Positions 16,090 through 22,593 of a stretch of 25,446 bases of DNA are shown piece by piece. The DNA is from CAWUJT01 sp963922715. Lineage in GTDB: Bacteria; Pseudomonadota; Alphaproteobacteria; Rhodobacterales; Rhodobacteraceae. The notes beneath the pieces were generated by a model that made no database searches, was not told the origin of the DNA, and was given only the letters and a program-made list of their open reading frames with translations. The stretch lies in contig CAWUJT010000021.1 of NCBI GenBank assembly GCA_963922715.1, positions 1 to 25,446 of the forward strand, in the 5' to 3' direction. Position 1 is the stretch's first letter. Every line of letters starts with the position of its first letter. The position numbers and the translations under genes were made by a program.

Positions 16090-17357
16090 ACCCGCAGCGC
16101 CGCCTTGCGCGCCAAGGGGCGGGAAAAGAGCCCGGCAAGATCGCCCGCTTGTTCGTAGAAGTGAACTGGGGTGAAGACCAGCTCAATCGCCCATTTGGTT
16201 GTGAGCCCTTCGGCCTCCAGCGGATTGGCAAGGCCAAGGCCGCAAACCGTCAGATCCGGCCGCGCGGCACGGGCCCGATCAAGCTGGCGTTCGACATCTT
16301 GCCCCTCGGAAAGGATTGGTCCTGCGCTGAGCAGATCGAGATCCGGCCCGACCAGGCTTTTGTGGATATAGGGCGCGCCGATCTCCAAGGCCTGCATCCC
16401 GCATTCGCGGGTTAGAAACCGCGCTAGGGGAATTTCAAGCTGGCTGTCAGGAAAGAAGAACACCCTTTTGCCGTTGAGCACTGCGGCGGCTTGAGAGATC
16501 GCCTTACGCGCCCGCGCGCGCGGCGCAGCGGTCACGGCCTCAAATCTGTCACGGGGGACGCCAAACGTCTGTGCAATCGCCCAAAGCCAAGCGGTTGTGC
16601 CTTCCTCTCCAAACGGAAAAGGTGCGCGGATGGGCTGCGCGCCACGCTTTTGCAACGCCGCATCTGTATCCCCAAGGAAAGGCTGTAGCAAGGCGTAGCG
16701 GGTACCGGACCCAATCGCCAGCTGCGTGTCGATCCGGGGAGCGGGCAGGACATGCACTGGCTCGATACCGAGATCTGTCAAAAGCTGTAAGACTTGATCC
16801 TCGACAACATCGGGCAAAGCGCCCACCAACAAAAGTTGCCGCGCTGATGTGTCCGGCAGTACTGGGACCATGGCGGCAAGGCAAGCGTCTTCACCTTGGG
16901 TGAAGGTGGTCTCAATGCCACTGCCAGAGTAATTGAGCACCCGCACGTGGGGGCTGTGCATTTCTGACAGACGCTCAGCCGCGCGGGCGAGATCCAGCTT
17001 TATCACCTCTGACGGGCAAGAGCCCACCAGAAAGAGCTGGCGAATGTCTGGGCGGCGCTCCAGCAAACGGGCGACTTCGCGGTCCAGTTCTTCATTGGCA
17101 TCGGCAAGACCAGCCAGATCCTTTTCCTCTAGGATCGCGGTTCCAAAGCGTGGCTCTGCAAAGATCATCACACCGGCCGCGGATTGCAAAAGATGGGCGC
17201 AGGTGCGGGAGCCCACAACAAGAAAGAACGCGTCTTGAACTTTCCGGTGCAGCCAAATGATGCCTGTCAGACCGCAAAAGACTTCATGCTGACCGCGCTC
17301 TTTCAAAACCGGGGCCTCTGCACAACTGGCGGCTTGGATACGGACAGGCGTGTTCAT
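16086..17357 (-). CDS. bchN: Dark-operative protochlorophyllide reductase subunit N
   Basis: A 423-residue NifD-like subunit of the BchN-BchB core. Its three cluster-binding cysteines are C28 (VFCGLTGI), C53 (SRTCAHLLQ) and C114 (VGSCPSEVIK), matching Cys26, Cys51 and Cys112 of the Rhodobacter protein with a constant shift of two. ATG 17357 gives MNTPVRIQ and overlaps the bchF stop by ATGA; the frame stays open to 17594, but that extension lies in bchF and is not family-like. Other landmarks are FAEPRFGTAILEEKDLAGL and ETTFTQGEDA. Both flanking junctions are 4-base overlaps. Confidence 0.98.
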   Translation of the reverse strand: MNTPVRIQAASCAEAPVLKERGQHEVFCGLTGIIWLHRKVQDAFFLVVGSRTCAHLLQSAAGVMIFAEPRFGTAILEEKDLAGLADANEELDREVARLLERRPDIRQLFLVGSCPSEVIKLDLARAAERLSEMHSPHVRVLNYSGSGIETTFTQGEDACLAAMVPVLPDTSARQLLLVGALPDVVEDQVLQLLTDLGIEPVHVLPAPRIDTQLAIGSGTRYALLQPFLGDTDAALQKRGAQPIRAPFPFGEEGTTAWLWAIAQTFGVPRDRFEAVTAAPRARARKAISQAAAVLNGKRVFFFPDSQLEIPLARFLTRECGMQALEIGAPYIHKSLVGPDLDLLSAGPILSEGQDVERQLDRARAARPDLTVCGLGLANPLEAEGLTTKWAIELVFTPVHFYEQAGDLAGLFSRPLARKAALRV

Positions 17358-17839
17358 GCCACCTTCTCCCCTTCCCGCCGTGCTTGCCGAAGCTTCCAGA
17401 GGAATTGACCTGCGTTGATGACATAGGCCCCGTAGGCCACAAGCGCCAAGAGCATTTGATCCCAAGCAGACAGCGTGCCTGAAAATAGTGTCCAAAGGTA
17501 GGCCGTGTGCAGGGCGATCACAATGAACGAAAACACGTCTTCCCAGAAGAACGGCTTTGCGAACAGATAACAGCCGAACACGACTTTTTCCCAAATCGCC
17601 CCAGTGACCATAATTGCGTAGAGAAAGCCCGTCTTGACGACGATCGAGATTGTGGCGGCCAGATAGCCTTCACCTGTGCCCATATAGCGCAAGACCAAAA
17701 CAAGTGACACGGCAAAGGCCAAAAACTGCAACGGTGCCAAAATCGCTTGGACGATTGTCCAAACACTCCTGTCGCGCCGCAAACGCTCCTCTGGTGTATA
17801 AAGCTGAAACGGCCCTGATATTGGAGTTGCACTTGCCAC
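17354..17839 (-). CDS. bchF: 3-vinyl (bacterio)chlorophyllide hydratase
   Basis: A 161-residue membrane protein that hydrates the C3 vinyl group of chlorophyllide, an early step on the bacteriochlorophyllide a branch. It has about four hydrophobic helices, with LYTPEERLRRDRSVWTIVQ before the first and the family motif WEKVVFGCYLFAKPFFWEDV near residues 83-102. The start is GTG 17839, which gives VASATPISGPF; AGGAGGGAG lies upstream, with about 10-13 bases between it and the start, a little long. It is the first gene of the superoperon, and a PpsR operator lies 52-69 bases before its start. There is no sign of truncation. Confidence 0.95.
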   Translation of the reverse strand: MASATPISGPFQLYTPEERLRRDRSVWTIVQAILAPLQFLAFAVSLVLVLRYMGTGEGYLAATISIVVKTGFLYAIMVTGAIWEKVVFGCYLFAKPFFWEDVFSFIVIALHTAYLWTLFSGTLSAWDQMLLALVAYGAYVINAGQFLWKLRQARREGEKVA

Positions 17840-17867
17840 GGTAGATCGACTCCCTCCTAGTGTGCTC

Positions 17868-17896
17868 TATGATCCCTGTTGAGAGCGTGGTGTCAA
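17868..17896 (-). promoter_or_regulatory. Putative promoter of bchF and the superoperon
   Basis: On the minus strand a perfect -35 hexamer TTGACA (17896-17891) is followed after 17 bases by a weak -10-like ATCATA (17873-17868). The -35 is one arm of the TGT-N12-ACA operator at 17891-17908, so PpsR bound there would block RNA polymerase. The -10 match is poor, so the promoter may need activation. Confidence 0.4.
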
Positions 17897-17908
17897 TAAA
17901 AACTTACA
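17891..17908. promoter_or_regulatory. PpsR/CrtJ operator, bchF-proximal
   Basis: TGTCAATAAAAACTTACA is an exact TGT-N12-ACA with an AT-rich spacer, the known consensus for PpsR/CrtJ. It lies 52-69 bases upstream of the bchF GTG and overlaps its predicted -35. Confidence 0.8.
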
Positions 17909-17930
17909 TTTTCAAAGTTTACACATGGCG

Positions 17931-17950
17931 TTTTCAATGATTTTCAACGA
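17931..17950. repeat. Tandem 10-bp direct repeat in the bchF-aerR region
   Basis: TTTTCAATGA (17931-17940) is followed directly by TTTTCAACGA (17941-17950), one mismatch. A third TTTTCAA occurs at 17909-17915. The stretch sits between the bchF-side and aerR-side operators. It might bind a second regulator, but could be low-complexity AT-rich promoter DNA. Confidence 0.5.
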
Positions 17951-17993
17951 TTTTAGAGGTTTTTTATGGCTGTTTCACAACCTATGTCCACGA

Positions 17994-18011
17994 TGTCTTC
18001 AAACAGACACA
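17994..18011. promoter_or_regulatory. PpsR/CrtJ operator, middle
   Basis: TGTCTTCAAACAGACACA matches TGT-N12-ACA. The same bases also contain an internal 5-bp inverted repeat TGTCT-N6-AGACA (17994-18009), so its centre of symmetry is ambiguous. It lies seven bases from the next operator, a centre-to-centre distance of 25 bases that could allow cooperative binding. Confidence 0.6.
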
Positions 18012-18018
18012 ACGTGGA

Positions 18019-18036
18019 TGTCAATTTGTTTTGACA
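18019..18036. promoter_or_regulatory. PpsR/CrtJ operator, aerR-proximal
   Basis: TGTCAATTTGTTTTGACA is an exact TGT-N12-ACA with 5-bp perfectly complementary outer arms (TGTCA/TGACA), the best of the set. It lies just upstream of aerR, and its right arm contains TTGACA, a perfect -35 hexamer. Confidence 0.8.
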
Positions 18037-18059
18037 GAAGCATCGTAACACGCCATGTT
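18031..18059 (+). promoter_or_regulatory. Putative aerR promoter
   Basis: TTGACA at 18031-18036, 17 bases, then CATGTT at 18054-18059 (three of six -10 matches). If real, transcription would begin near 18066, downstream of the ATG at 18055, which would leave ATG 18115 as the aerR start. The -10 is weak, so the call is tentative. Confidence 0.3.
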
Positions 18060-18114
18060 CGGAATAGGGTCTAAATTTGCAGACTCAGTCTCAATTTCAA
18101 CCAAGGCGAAATGC

Positions 18115-18903
18115 ATGAAAGACGTTCAAGGTGTAAATACCGGATTTAGTCATCTTGATGCCCAAGCCAAAAGTGTGAATGCGCTTGCAATGCGAGCATT
18201 ATCGGTTTTGTCGGAGCAGGTGAATTCTAACAGACACTTTGGACAAGAGATAGACTATAAATCTATTTGTGCCGCTTTCATTCATTCCGATCCTGATACT
18301 TGTTACAAAGCCTTATGCGGTTTGGAAGCACAAGATGTGCCCTACAGCGACATTGTCGATCATATCATTCCAAACGTTGCCAGACTGATGGAAGAGCACT
18401 GGCTTTCAGATACGCTGAGTTTTACCGACGTAACAATCGGCGTGGCACGTCTGCAAGAAGTGCTGCATAGGCTTGATTTCGAACCCCCGCGCGTGGATTT
18501 GAATACAGCGCCACGGGTGTTGTTGATCTTACCAAAACCTGAACTTCATTCCTTGGGCATGTTTGTCGCCACCCATCAACTGCGGCGATATGGTGTGCGG
18601 GTGAAGACCGCGATGGGCGAACTACCACGCAAAATTGCAAAAGATTTGCAGGTGCATACCTATGATATGATTGGCATCACCTGTTCTGGCCCTAGATCCA
18701 TATCCGCGACATTAGAGTTGGTGCAAGCCATAAGGCGCGGGGCTCGGACATTTGTGCCAATCGTGGTTGGGGGGGCATGTGTGGGCCAGTCACATAACAT
18801 AAAACAACTAACGGGCTGCGATCATGTATGTGGGTCGGCGCTAAAAGCACTTGAAGTCTGTGGGCTGGATCAAAAAATGAAGATGGCGTTGCGACACAAT
18901 TAA
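18115..18903 (+). CDS. aerR: AerR/PpaA, cobalamin-binding antirepressor of PpsR
   Basis: A 262-residue protein (282 from the alternative ATG 18055). It has a four-helix cap-like N-terminal part (with LMEEHWLSDTLSFTDVTIG) and a B12-binding Rossmann-like domain from about residue 133. It contains KPELHSLGMFVATHQLRR, whose histidine is residue 145 in the short form (165 in the long), the position reported for the cobalamin ligand of Rhodobacter capsulatus AerR. AerR binds B12 in a light-dependent way and modifies PpsR/CrtJ binding to photosystem promoters. I prefer ATG 18115: AAGG lies eight bases upstream, whereas ATG 18055 lacks a ribosome binding site. R. capsulatus is reported to make long and short AerR forms, so both starts may be used. 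It is transcribed divergently from bchF and lies 27 bases before ppsR. Confidence 0.9.
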   Translation: MKDVQGVNTGFSHLDAQAKSVNALAMRALSVLSEQVNSNRHFGQEIDYKSICAAFIHSDPDTCYKALCGLEAQDVPYSDIVDHIIPNVARLMEEHWLSDTLSFTDVTIGVARLQEVLHRLDFEPPRVDLNTAPRVLLILPKPELHSLGMFVATHQLRRYGVRVKTAMGELPRKIAKDLQVHTYDMIGITCSGPRSISATLELVQAIRRGARTFVPIVVGGACVGQSHNIKQLTGCDHVCGSALKALEVCGLDQKMKMALRHN

Positions 18904-18930
18904 ACTTCTTACACGAGTAGTAATGAAATA

Positions 18931-20370
18931 ATGAATAACGTTGCCTATGACATAAGCACCAGTTTTTGGGATCAAAGCACTGGCGTTCCGCTTGAGCCCG
19001 AGCATTTTAGCAATATCGTCACATCCGCGGCTGATTTAGCGATATTTTTGGAACTCACAGGGCAGATACGTCTGGTTGCGGTGAACCCAAATAATCCAGA
19101 TCTTGGCATTATCGGTCATTGGGCCAACCGCAACATTCGGGAATTTCTTGCAGCAGACTCAACAGCAAAACTTGACGCAAAGCTCGACGCTTTTCGCTCT
19201 GGGGATAGGACCTCTTTGAACGCGATTGAAGTCAATCATTCAGACAATGCCAACTGGGAAGTGCCCATCAGCTATACTTTCCACCGCACTGCACAAGAAA
19301 ATGTGCTTTTGATGCTGGGCCGTGATTTGCGACCAGTGGCTGAATTGCAAAGCCGTCTTGTTCAGGCACAGCTCAATCTTGAAAAGACTTATGAGGCGCA
19401 TCGTGACTATGAAACGCGTTACAAGGTCGTTTTAGAAGCTTCCAGAGATCCGTTTGTGATTGTCGACGCCAAAACAGGGCGGATTATTGATCTCAACAGT
19501 GCTGGCGCGCATATTCTCGGGACTGATCAAAATGCGCTGAAAGGCGGGGCGTTCACCCAAGAGTTTGTCGGGCGCAAACGTAGTGCCTTCATGGAAAGCT
19601 TGACAAAAAGCGTGTCCTTTTCTCCTGTGCCAGCTGTCACCAAGCGCACTGCCAAAGATGTAGCGATTCACGCGAAACTTTTCCGATCCGTCTTTGATCA
19701 GGTATTGCTGTGCCGGATTGAAGCCACAGATGTTGCACAAAGTGTCGCTGAAGAGCTATCTGAGCGTCTTTTCAATCTCTATTGCCGTGGCGCAGAGGCA
19801 ATGCTGTTTACAGATATGGATGGGATCATAACGGACGCCAACGAAGCCTTCCTGGCTTTGTGCAGTGCGACATCGCTTACAGATGTCATTGGCACCGCTC
19901 TCGATACCTATTTGGCGCGGGGCTCTGTTGACAAGTCTGTTTTATTTGACACAGCGCGCAAAGCCGGAAAGCTTCGTGCATATTACACACGTCTTGCCTC
20001 CTTTCATGGCGCACAGATTTCTGTCGACATCAGCGCCACATATTTCAAGACACAAACTGCGTCGGGCTATGCCTTTGTGATTCGCGATGCGTCATCTGCT
20101 GATTTTGCACGCTTTTCAGCCGCAGATTCGAGCCAATCACCCTTGGCTAAGAACACAATGACCAACGTGATTGATCTTGTTGGAGCGTCGCCTTTGAAGG
20201 AAATTGTGTCAGCAACAACAGATGTTGTTGAAAAGATCTGTATCGAAACCGCCCTTGATCTTACCAATAACAACCGTGTTGCAGCGGCCGATATGCTGGG
20301 CCTTTCTCGGCAGTCTCTTTATGTCAAGCTGCATAAACACGGCTTGATCGGCAAAGAGACCGAAGCCTGA
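18931..20370 (+). CDS. ppsR: PpsR/CrtJ, redox-responsive transcriptional repressor of photosynthesis genes
   Basis: A 479-residue regulator that represses bch, crt and puc/puf-type promoters under aerobic conditions by binding TGT-N12-ACA. Order of domains: an N-terminal PAS-like region (about 20-135), a helical linker (RPVAELQSRLVQAQLNLEKTY region, about 134-160), PAS1 (about 160-270), PAS2 (about 278-390), and a Fis-type helix-turn-helix at the end (NNRVAAADMLGLSRQSLYVKL, about 447-467). Cysteines are at 261, 285, 311 and 437. C261 (LLCRIEA) and C437 (VEKICIETAL, just before the helix-turn-helix) appear to match the redox cysteines Cys251 and Cys424 of R. sphaeroides PpsR. ATG 18931 overlaps the stop of a three-codon ATG-AAA-TAA; the Shine-Dalgarno is weak. 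It is probably cotranscribed with aerR. Confidence 0.95.
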   Translation: MNNVAYDISTSFWDQSTGVPLEPEHFSNIVTSAADLAIFLELTGQIRLVAVNPNNPDLGIIGHWANRNIREFLAADSTAKLDAKLDAFRSGDRTSLNAIEVNHSDNANWEVPISYTFHRTAQENVLLMLGRDLRPVAELQSRLVQAQLNLEKTYEAHRDYETRYKVVLEASRDPFVIVDAKTGRIIDLNSAGAHILGTDQNALKGGAFTQEFVGRKRSAFMESLTKSVSFSPVPAVTKRTAKDVAIHAKLFRSVFDQVLLCRIEATDVAQSVAEELSERLFNLYCRGAEAMLFTDMDGIITDANEAFLALCSATSLTDVIGTALDTYLARGSVDKSVLFDTARKAGKLRAYYTRLASFHGAQISVDISATYFKTQTASGYAFVIRDASSADFARFSAADSSQSPLAKNTMTNVIDLVGASPLKEIVSATTDVVEKICIETALDLTNNNRVAAADMLGLSRQSLYVKLHKHGLIGKETEA

Positions 20371-20376
20371 AATATA

Positions 20377-20388
20377 AGTCTATAGACT
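20377..20388. repeat. Perfect 12-bp palindrome between ppsR and bchG
   Basis: AGTCTATAGACT is perfectly self-complementary and begins seven bases after the ppsR stop; a further AGTC follows at 20397-20400. It has no loop or T-run, so it is not a typical terminator; it could be an operator. Function is unknown. Confidence 0.4.
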
Positions 20389-20435
20389 GAACAATTAGTC
20401 TTGCCGGATGGAACGATTCTGAATAATCTGACGCT

Positions 20436-21338
20436 ATGAGTGTCAACTTAAGTTTACATAAACAACAGTCCTGGCCCGAGCCTCTTGCGGTTTTGACCCT
20501 GGTCAAGCCGATCACCTGGTTTCCCCCGATGTGGGCGTTCCTGTGTGGTGTGGTCTCCTCTGGTGCGGCTCTTGGCCCACAAGTTGGATTGGTGTTTATG
20601 GGCATTTTGCTTGCCGGGCCGATCACTTGTGGGATGAGCCAGGCAGCAAATGACTGGTGTGACCGGCATGTCGATGCCATCAATGAACCGCATCGGCCGA
20701 TTCCATCAGGGCGTATTCCCGGCCGCTGGGGATTATGGATTGCGCTTGTGATGACAGTCATCGCTGTGATGATCGGATATACACTGGGGCCCTGGGGATT
20801 TGGCGCAACATTAGTGGCGATTTTTGCGGCTTGGGCCTATTCGGCAGAGCCCGTCCGGCTTAAGCGCTCTGGATGGTGGGGGCCCGGTCTCTGCGGCCTC
20901 GCCTATGAAACGCTACCCTGGTTTACCGGGGCGGCGGTGATGTCCAGCAATGCGCCCCGAGTCGAGATTGTGATTATCGCGCTGCTTTACGGGCTTGGGG
21001 CCCATGGCATTATGACGTTGAACGACTTCAAAGCTCTGGAAGGGGATCGCGCGACAGGCCTCAGATCCCTTCCCGTGGTTATGGGGCCGCAGGATGCGGC
21101 CACAGTGGCCTGTGTGGGTATGACAATATGCCAGTTGGTGGTTATCATTCTGCTCGCCCTTTGGGGTATGCTTTTTTATGCCGCCATAATCGCGCTGGGC
21201 CTCATGGCCCAGCTTTATTGTATGGCGATTCTCTATCGTGATCCCAAAAAGCTGGCCCCCTGGTACAATGGCACAGGTGTGATGCTTTATGTGTTGGGCA
21301 TGATGGTGGCAGCCATCGCCCTGAGGGGATTGGCATGA
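20436..21338 (+). CDS. bchG: Bacteriochlorophyll synthase (bacteriochlorophyllide geranylgeranyltransferase)
   Basis: A 300-residue UbiA-family membrane prenyltransferase with about eight hydrophobic helices. It joins geranylgeranyl diphosphate to bacteriochlorophyllide a. The diphosphate-binding motif NDWCDRHVD is at residues 72-80, in the conserved setting ANDWCDRHVDAINEPHRP, and a second aspartate motif lies in LNDFKALEGDR. PITWFPPMWAF near the start is typical. The ATG at 20436 has no clear Shine-Dalgarno. It is kept because the N-terminus MSVNLSLH looks family-like and no in-frame start lies before the conserved core. The first codons contain a PpsR operator. The stop overlaps the next start as ATGA. 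It is first in the bchG-PucC-like-bchP-idi operon. Confidence 0.95.
   Translation: MSVNLSLHKQQSWPEPLAVLTLVKPITWFPPMWAFLCGVVSSGAALGPQVGLVFMGILLAGPITCGMSQAANDWCDRHVDAINEPHRPIPSGRIPGRWGLWIALVMTVIAVMIGYTLGPWGFGATLVAIFAAWAYSAEPVRLKRSGWWGPGLCGLAYETLPWFTGAAVMSSNAPRVEIVIIALLYGLGAHGIMTLNDFKALEGDRATGLRSLPVVMGPQDAATVACVGMTICQLVVIILLALWGMLFYAAIIALGLMAQLYCMAILYRDPKKLAPWYNGTGVMLYVLGMMVAAIALRGLA
20441..20458. promoter_or_regulatory. PpsR/CrtJ operator inside the 5' end of bchG
   Basis: TGTCAACTTAAGTTTACA is an exact TGT-N12-ACA with a symmetric AACTTAAGTT core. It covers bchG codons 2-8. It shares TGTCAA with two operators of the bchF-aerR region. Lying downstream of the likely promoter, it would act by blocking elongation or initiation. 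Confidence 0.75.
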
Positions 21339-22591
21339 ATACGGATTGGGAAAAATCGGTACGGCTGTGCCTTGTCAATCTCGCGATCGGAGGGCTCGCC
21401 GCGCTTCCTGTCAATCTCTTCAACCGTTTGATGACGGTAGAGTTGGCGCTGCCTGCGCTGTTGCCAGGTTTGCTGGTCGCATTACACTACGCCATACAAA
21501 TCACCCGACCAGTTTGGGGCCATAAGTCTGACAAACAAGGTGCGAGAACGCCTTTCATACTTGGCGGTGTTGCTGTTGTTGGGGCTGGTCTGATAATGGC
21601 GGCGTTTGGAATAAGCTTAGGGGAAACAAATTTTCAGCTCGCTCTCATTCTTTGGGTTCTCGCTTATATCCTTATAGGGGCAGGAATAGGCGCTGCAGGA
21701 ACATCCTTTTTGGCACTTCTAGCGAATACAGCCCCCGCTGATTCAAGGGGCGCAGTCGCAACGCTTGCTTGGGTTTTCCTGATCATCGGGGCAATCGCTG
21801 GATCAATCGGCACAGGAATGGCCCTTGAACCTTACAGCCCAGCAAGACTAATCGTCGTCGTTACTTTTGTTTCAGTGATTGCCCTGGTGTTAAGTTTTCT
21901 TGCAACACTCAAGATTGAAAACGCACTTAAACCAGCCCCGCCCAGCCCGCATGAGGCCCTGATGCCGGCTTTGCGGGCCGTTTGGGCCGATCATGCTGCG
22001 CGCCAATTTACGGGCTTCGTATTTCTCTCTATTCTGGCTTTTTATCTGTCGGAATTGATTTTTGAACCCTTTGCCGGGCATGTCCACGGTCTAAGCCCCG
22101 AGGAGTCCACCAAGCTGTCCGGCGGCAAGGATGGCGCAGCGTTGATCGGCATGATTGCTGCCGGTGTGCTCTCGACGTTTCACTATGGCTCTCTTCGGGC
22201 CTGGGCTGTCGCAGGATGTTTTGTGTCAGCCGCTGGCCTTTTGGCCCTTGGCGCGGGCTTGCCGCTTGTTCCGGCGACACTCTGCCTGGGATTTGGCAAC
22301 GGGCTGTTTGTTGTGGGCGCGATTGGATCGATGATGTCGCTCGCCGCTGAACAGCACGGTACAACGGGCACGCGCATGGGCGTCTTTGGGGCTGCGCAAG
22401 CCATTGCTGCCGGCATTGCAGGACTGATCGCCACAGGTACATTGGATCTGGCGCGGCTGGTGATGAGCGATCAAAGCGCCTATGCCAGCGTTTTCGCGCT
22501 TGAGGCGTTCTTGTTCATTCTTGCTGCTTTTGTGGCATTGAAAATACTAGACCGTAAGGCCTACAGCCCTGCGGCATATCCGGGAGAATAG
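21335..22591 (+). CDS. PucC/LhaA-like major facilitator fold protein (orf428 type)
   Basis: A 418-residue protein with about 12 hydrophobic helices. It belongs to the same family as LhaA (RPVWGHKSDKQGARTPFILGG near residue 60, LAFYLSELIFEPFAGHVHGLSP-type segment mid-protein, and GTRMGVFGAAQAIAAGIAGL near residue 345). Its place between bchG and bchP is that of Rhodobacter orf428. Members of this family help antenna assembly or bacteriochlorophyll delivery; this member has no firmly assigned role, and its linkage to the last two pigment steps hints at handling of newly made bacteriochlorophyll. It overlaps bchG by ATGA and is two bases before bchP. Confidence 0.9.
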   Translation: MNTDWEKSVRLCLVNLAIGGLAALPVNLFNRLMTVELALPALLPGLLVALHYAIQITRPVWGHKSDKQGARTPFILGGVAVVGAGLIMAAFGISLGETNFQLALILWVLAYILIGAGIGAAGTSFLALLANTAPADSRGAVATLAWVFLIIGAIAGSIGTGMALEPYSPARLIVVVTFVSVIALVLSFLATLKIENALKPAPPSPHEALMPALRAVWADHAARQFTGFVFLSILAFYLSELIFEPFAGHVHGLSPEESTKLSGGKDGAALIGMIAAGVLSTFHYGSLRAWAVAGCFVSAAGLLALGAGLPLVPATLCLGFGNGLFVVGAIGSMMSLAAEQHGTTGTRMGVFGAAQAIAAGIAGLIATGTLDLARLVMSDQSAYASVFALEAFLFILAAFVALKILDRKAYSPAAYPGE

Positions 22592-22593
22592 AT

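Noticed and set aside
17358..17594. N-terminal extension of bchN by 79 residues
   Set aside because: Lies within bchF in another frame; the start at 17357 restores the known N-terminus and cysteine positions.
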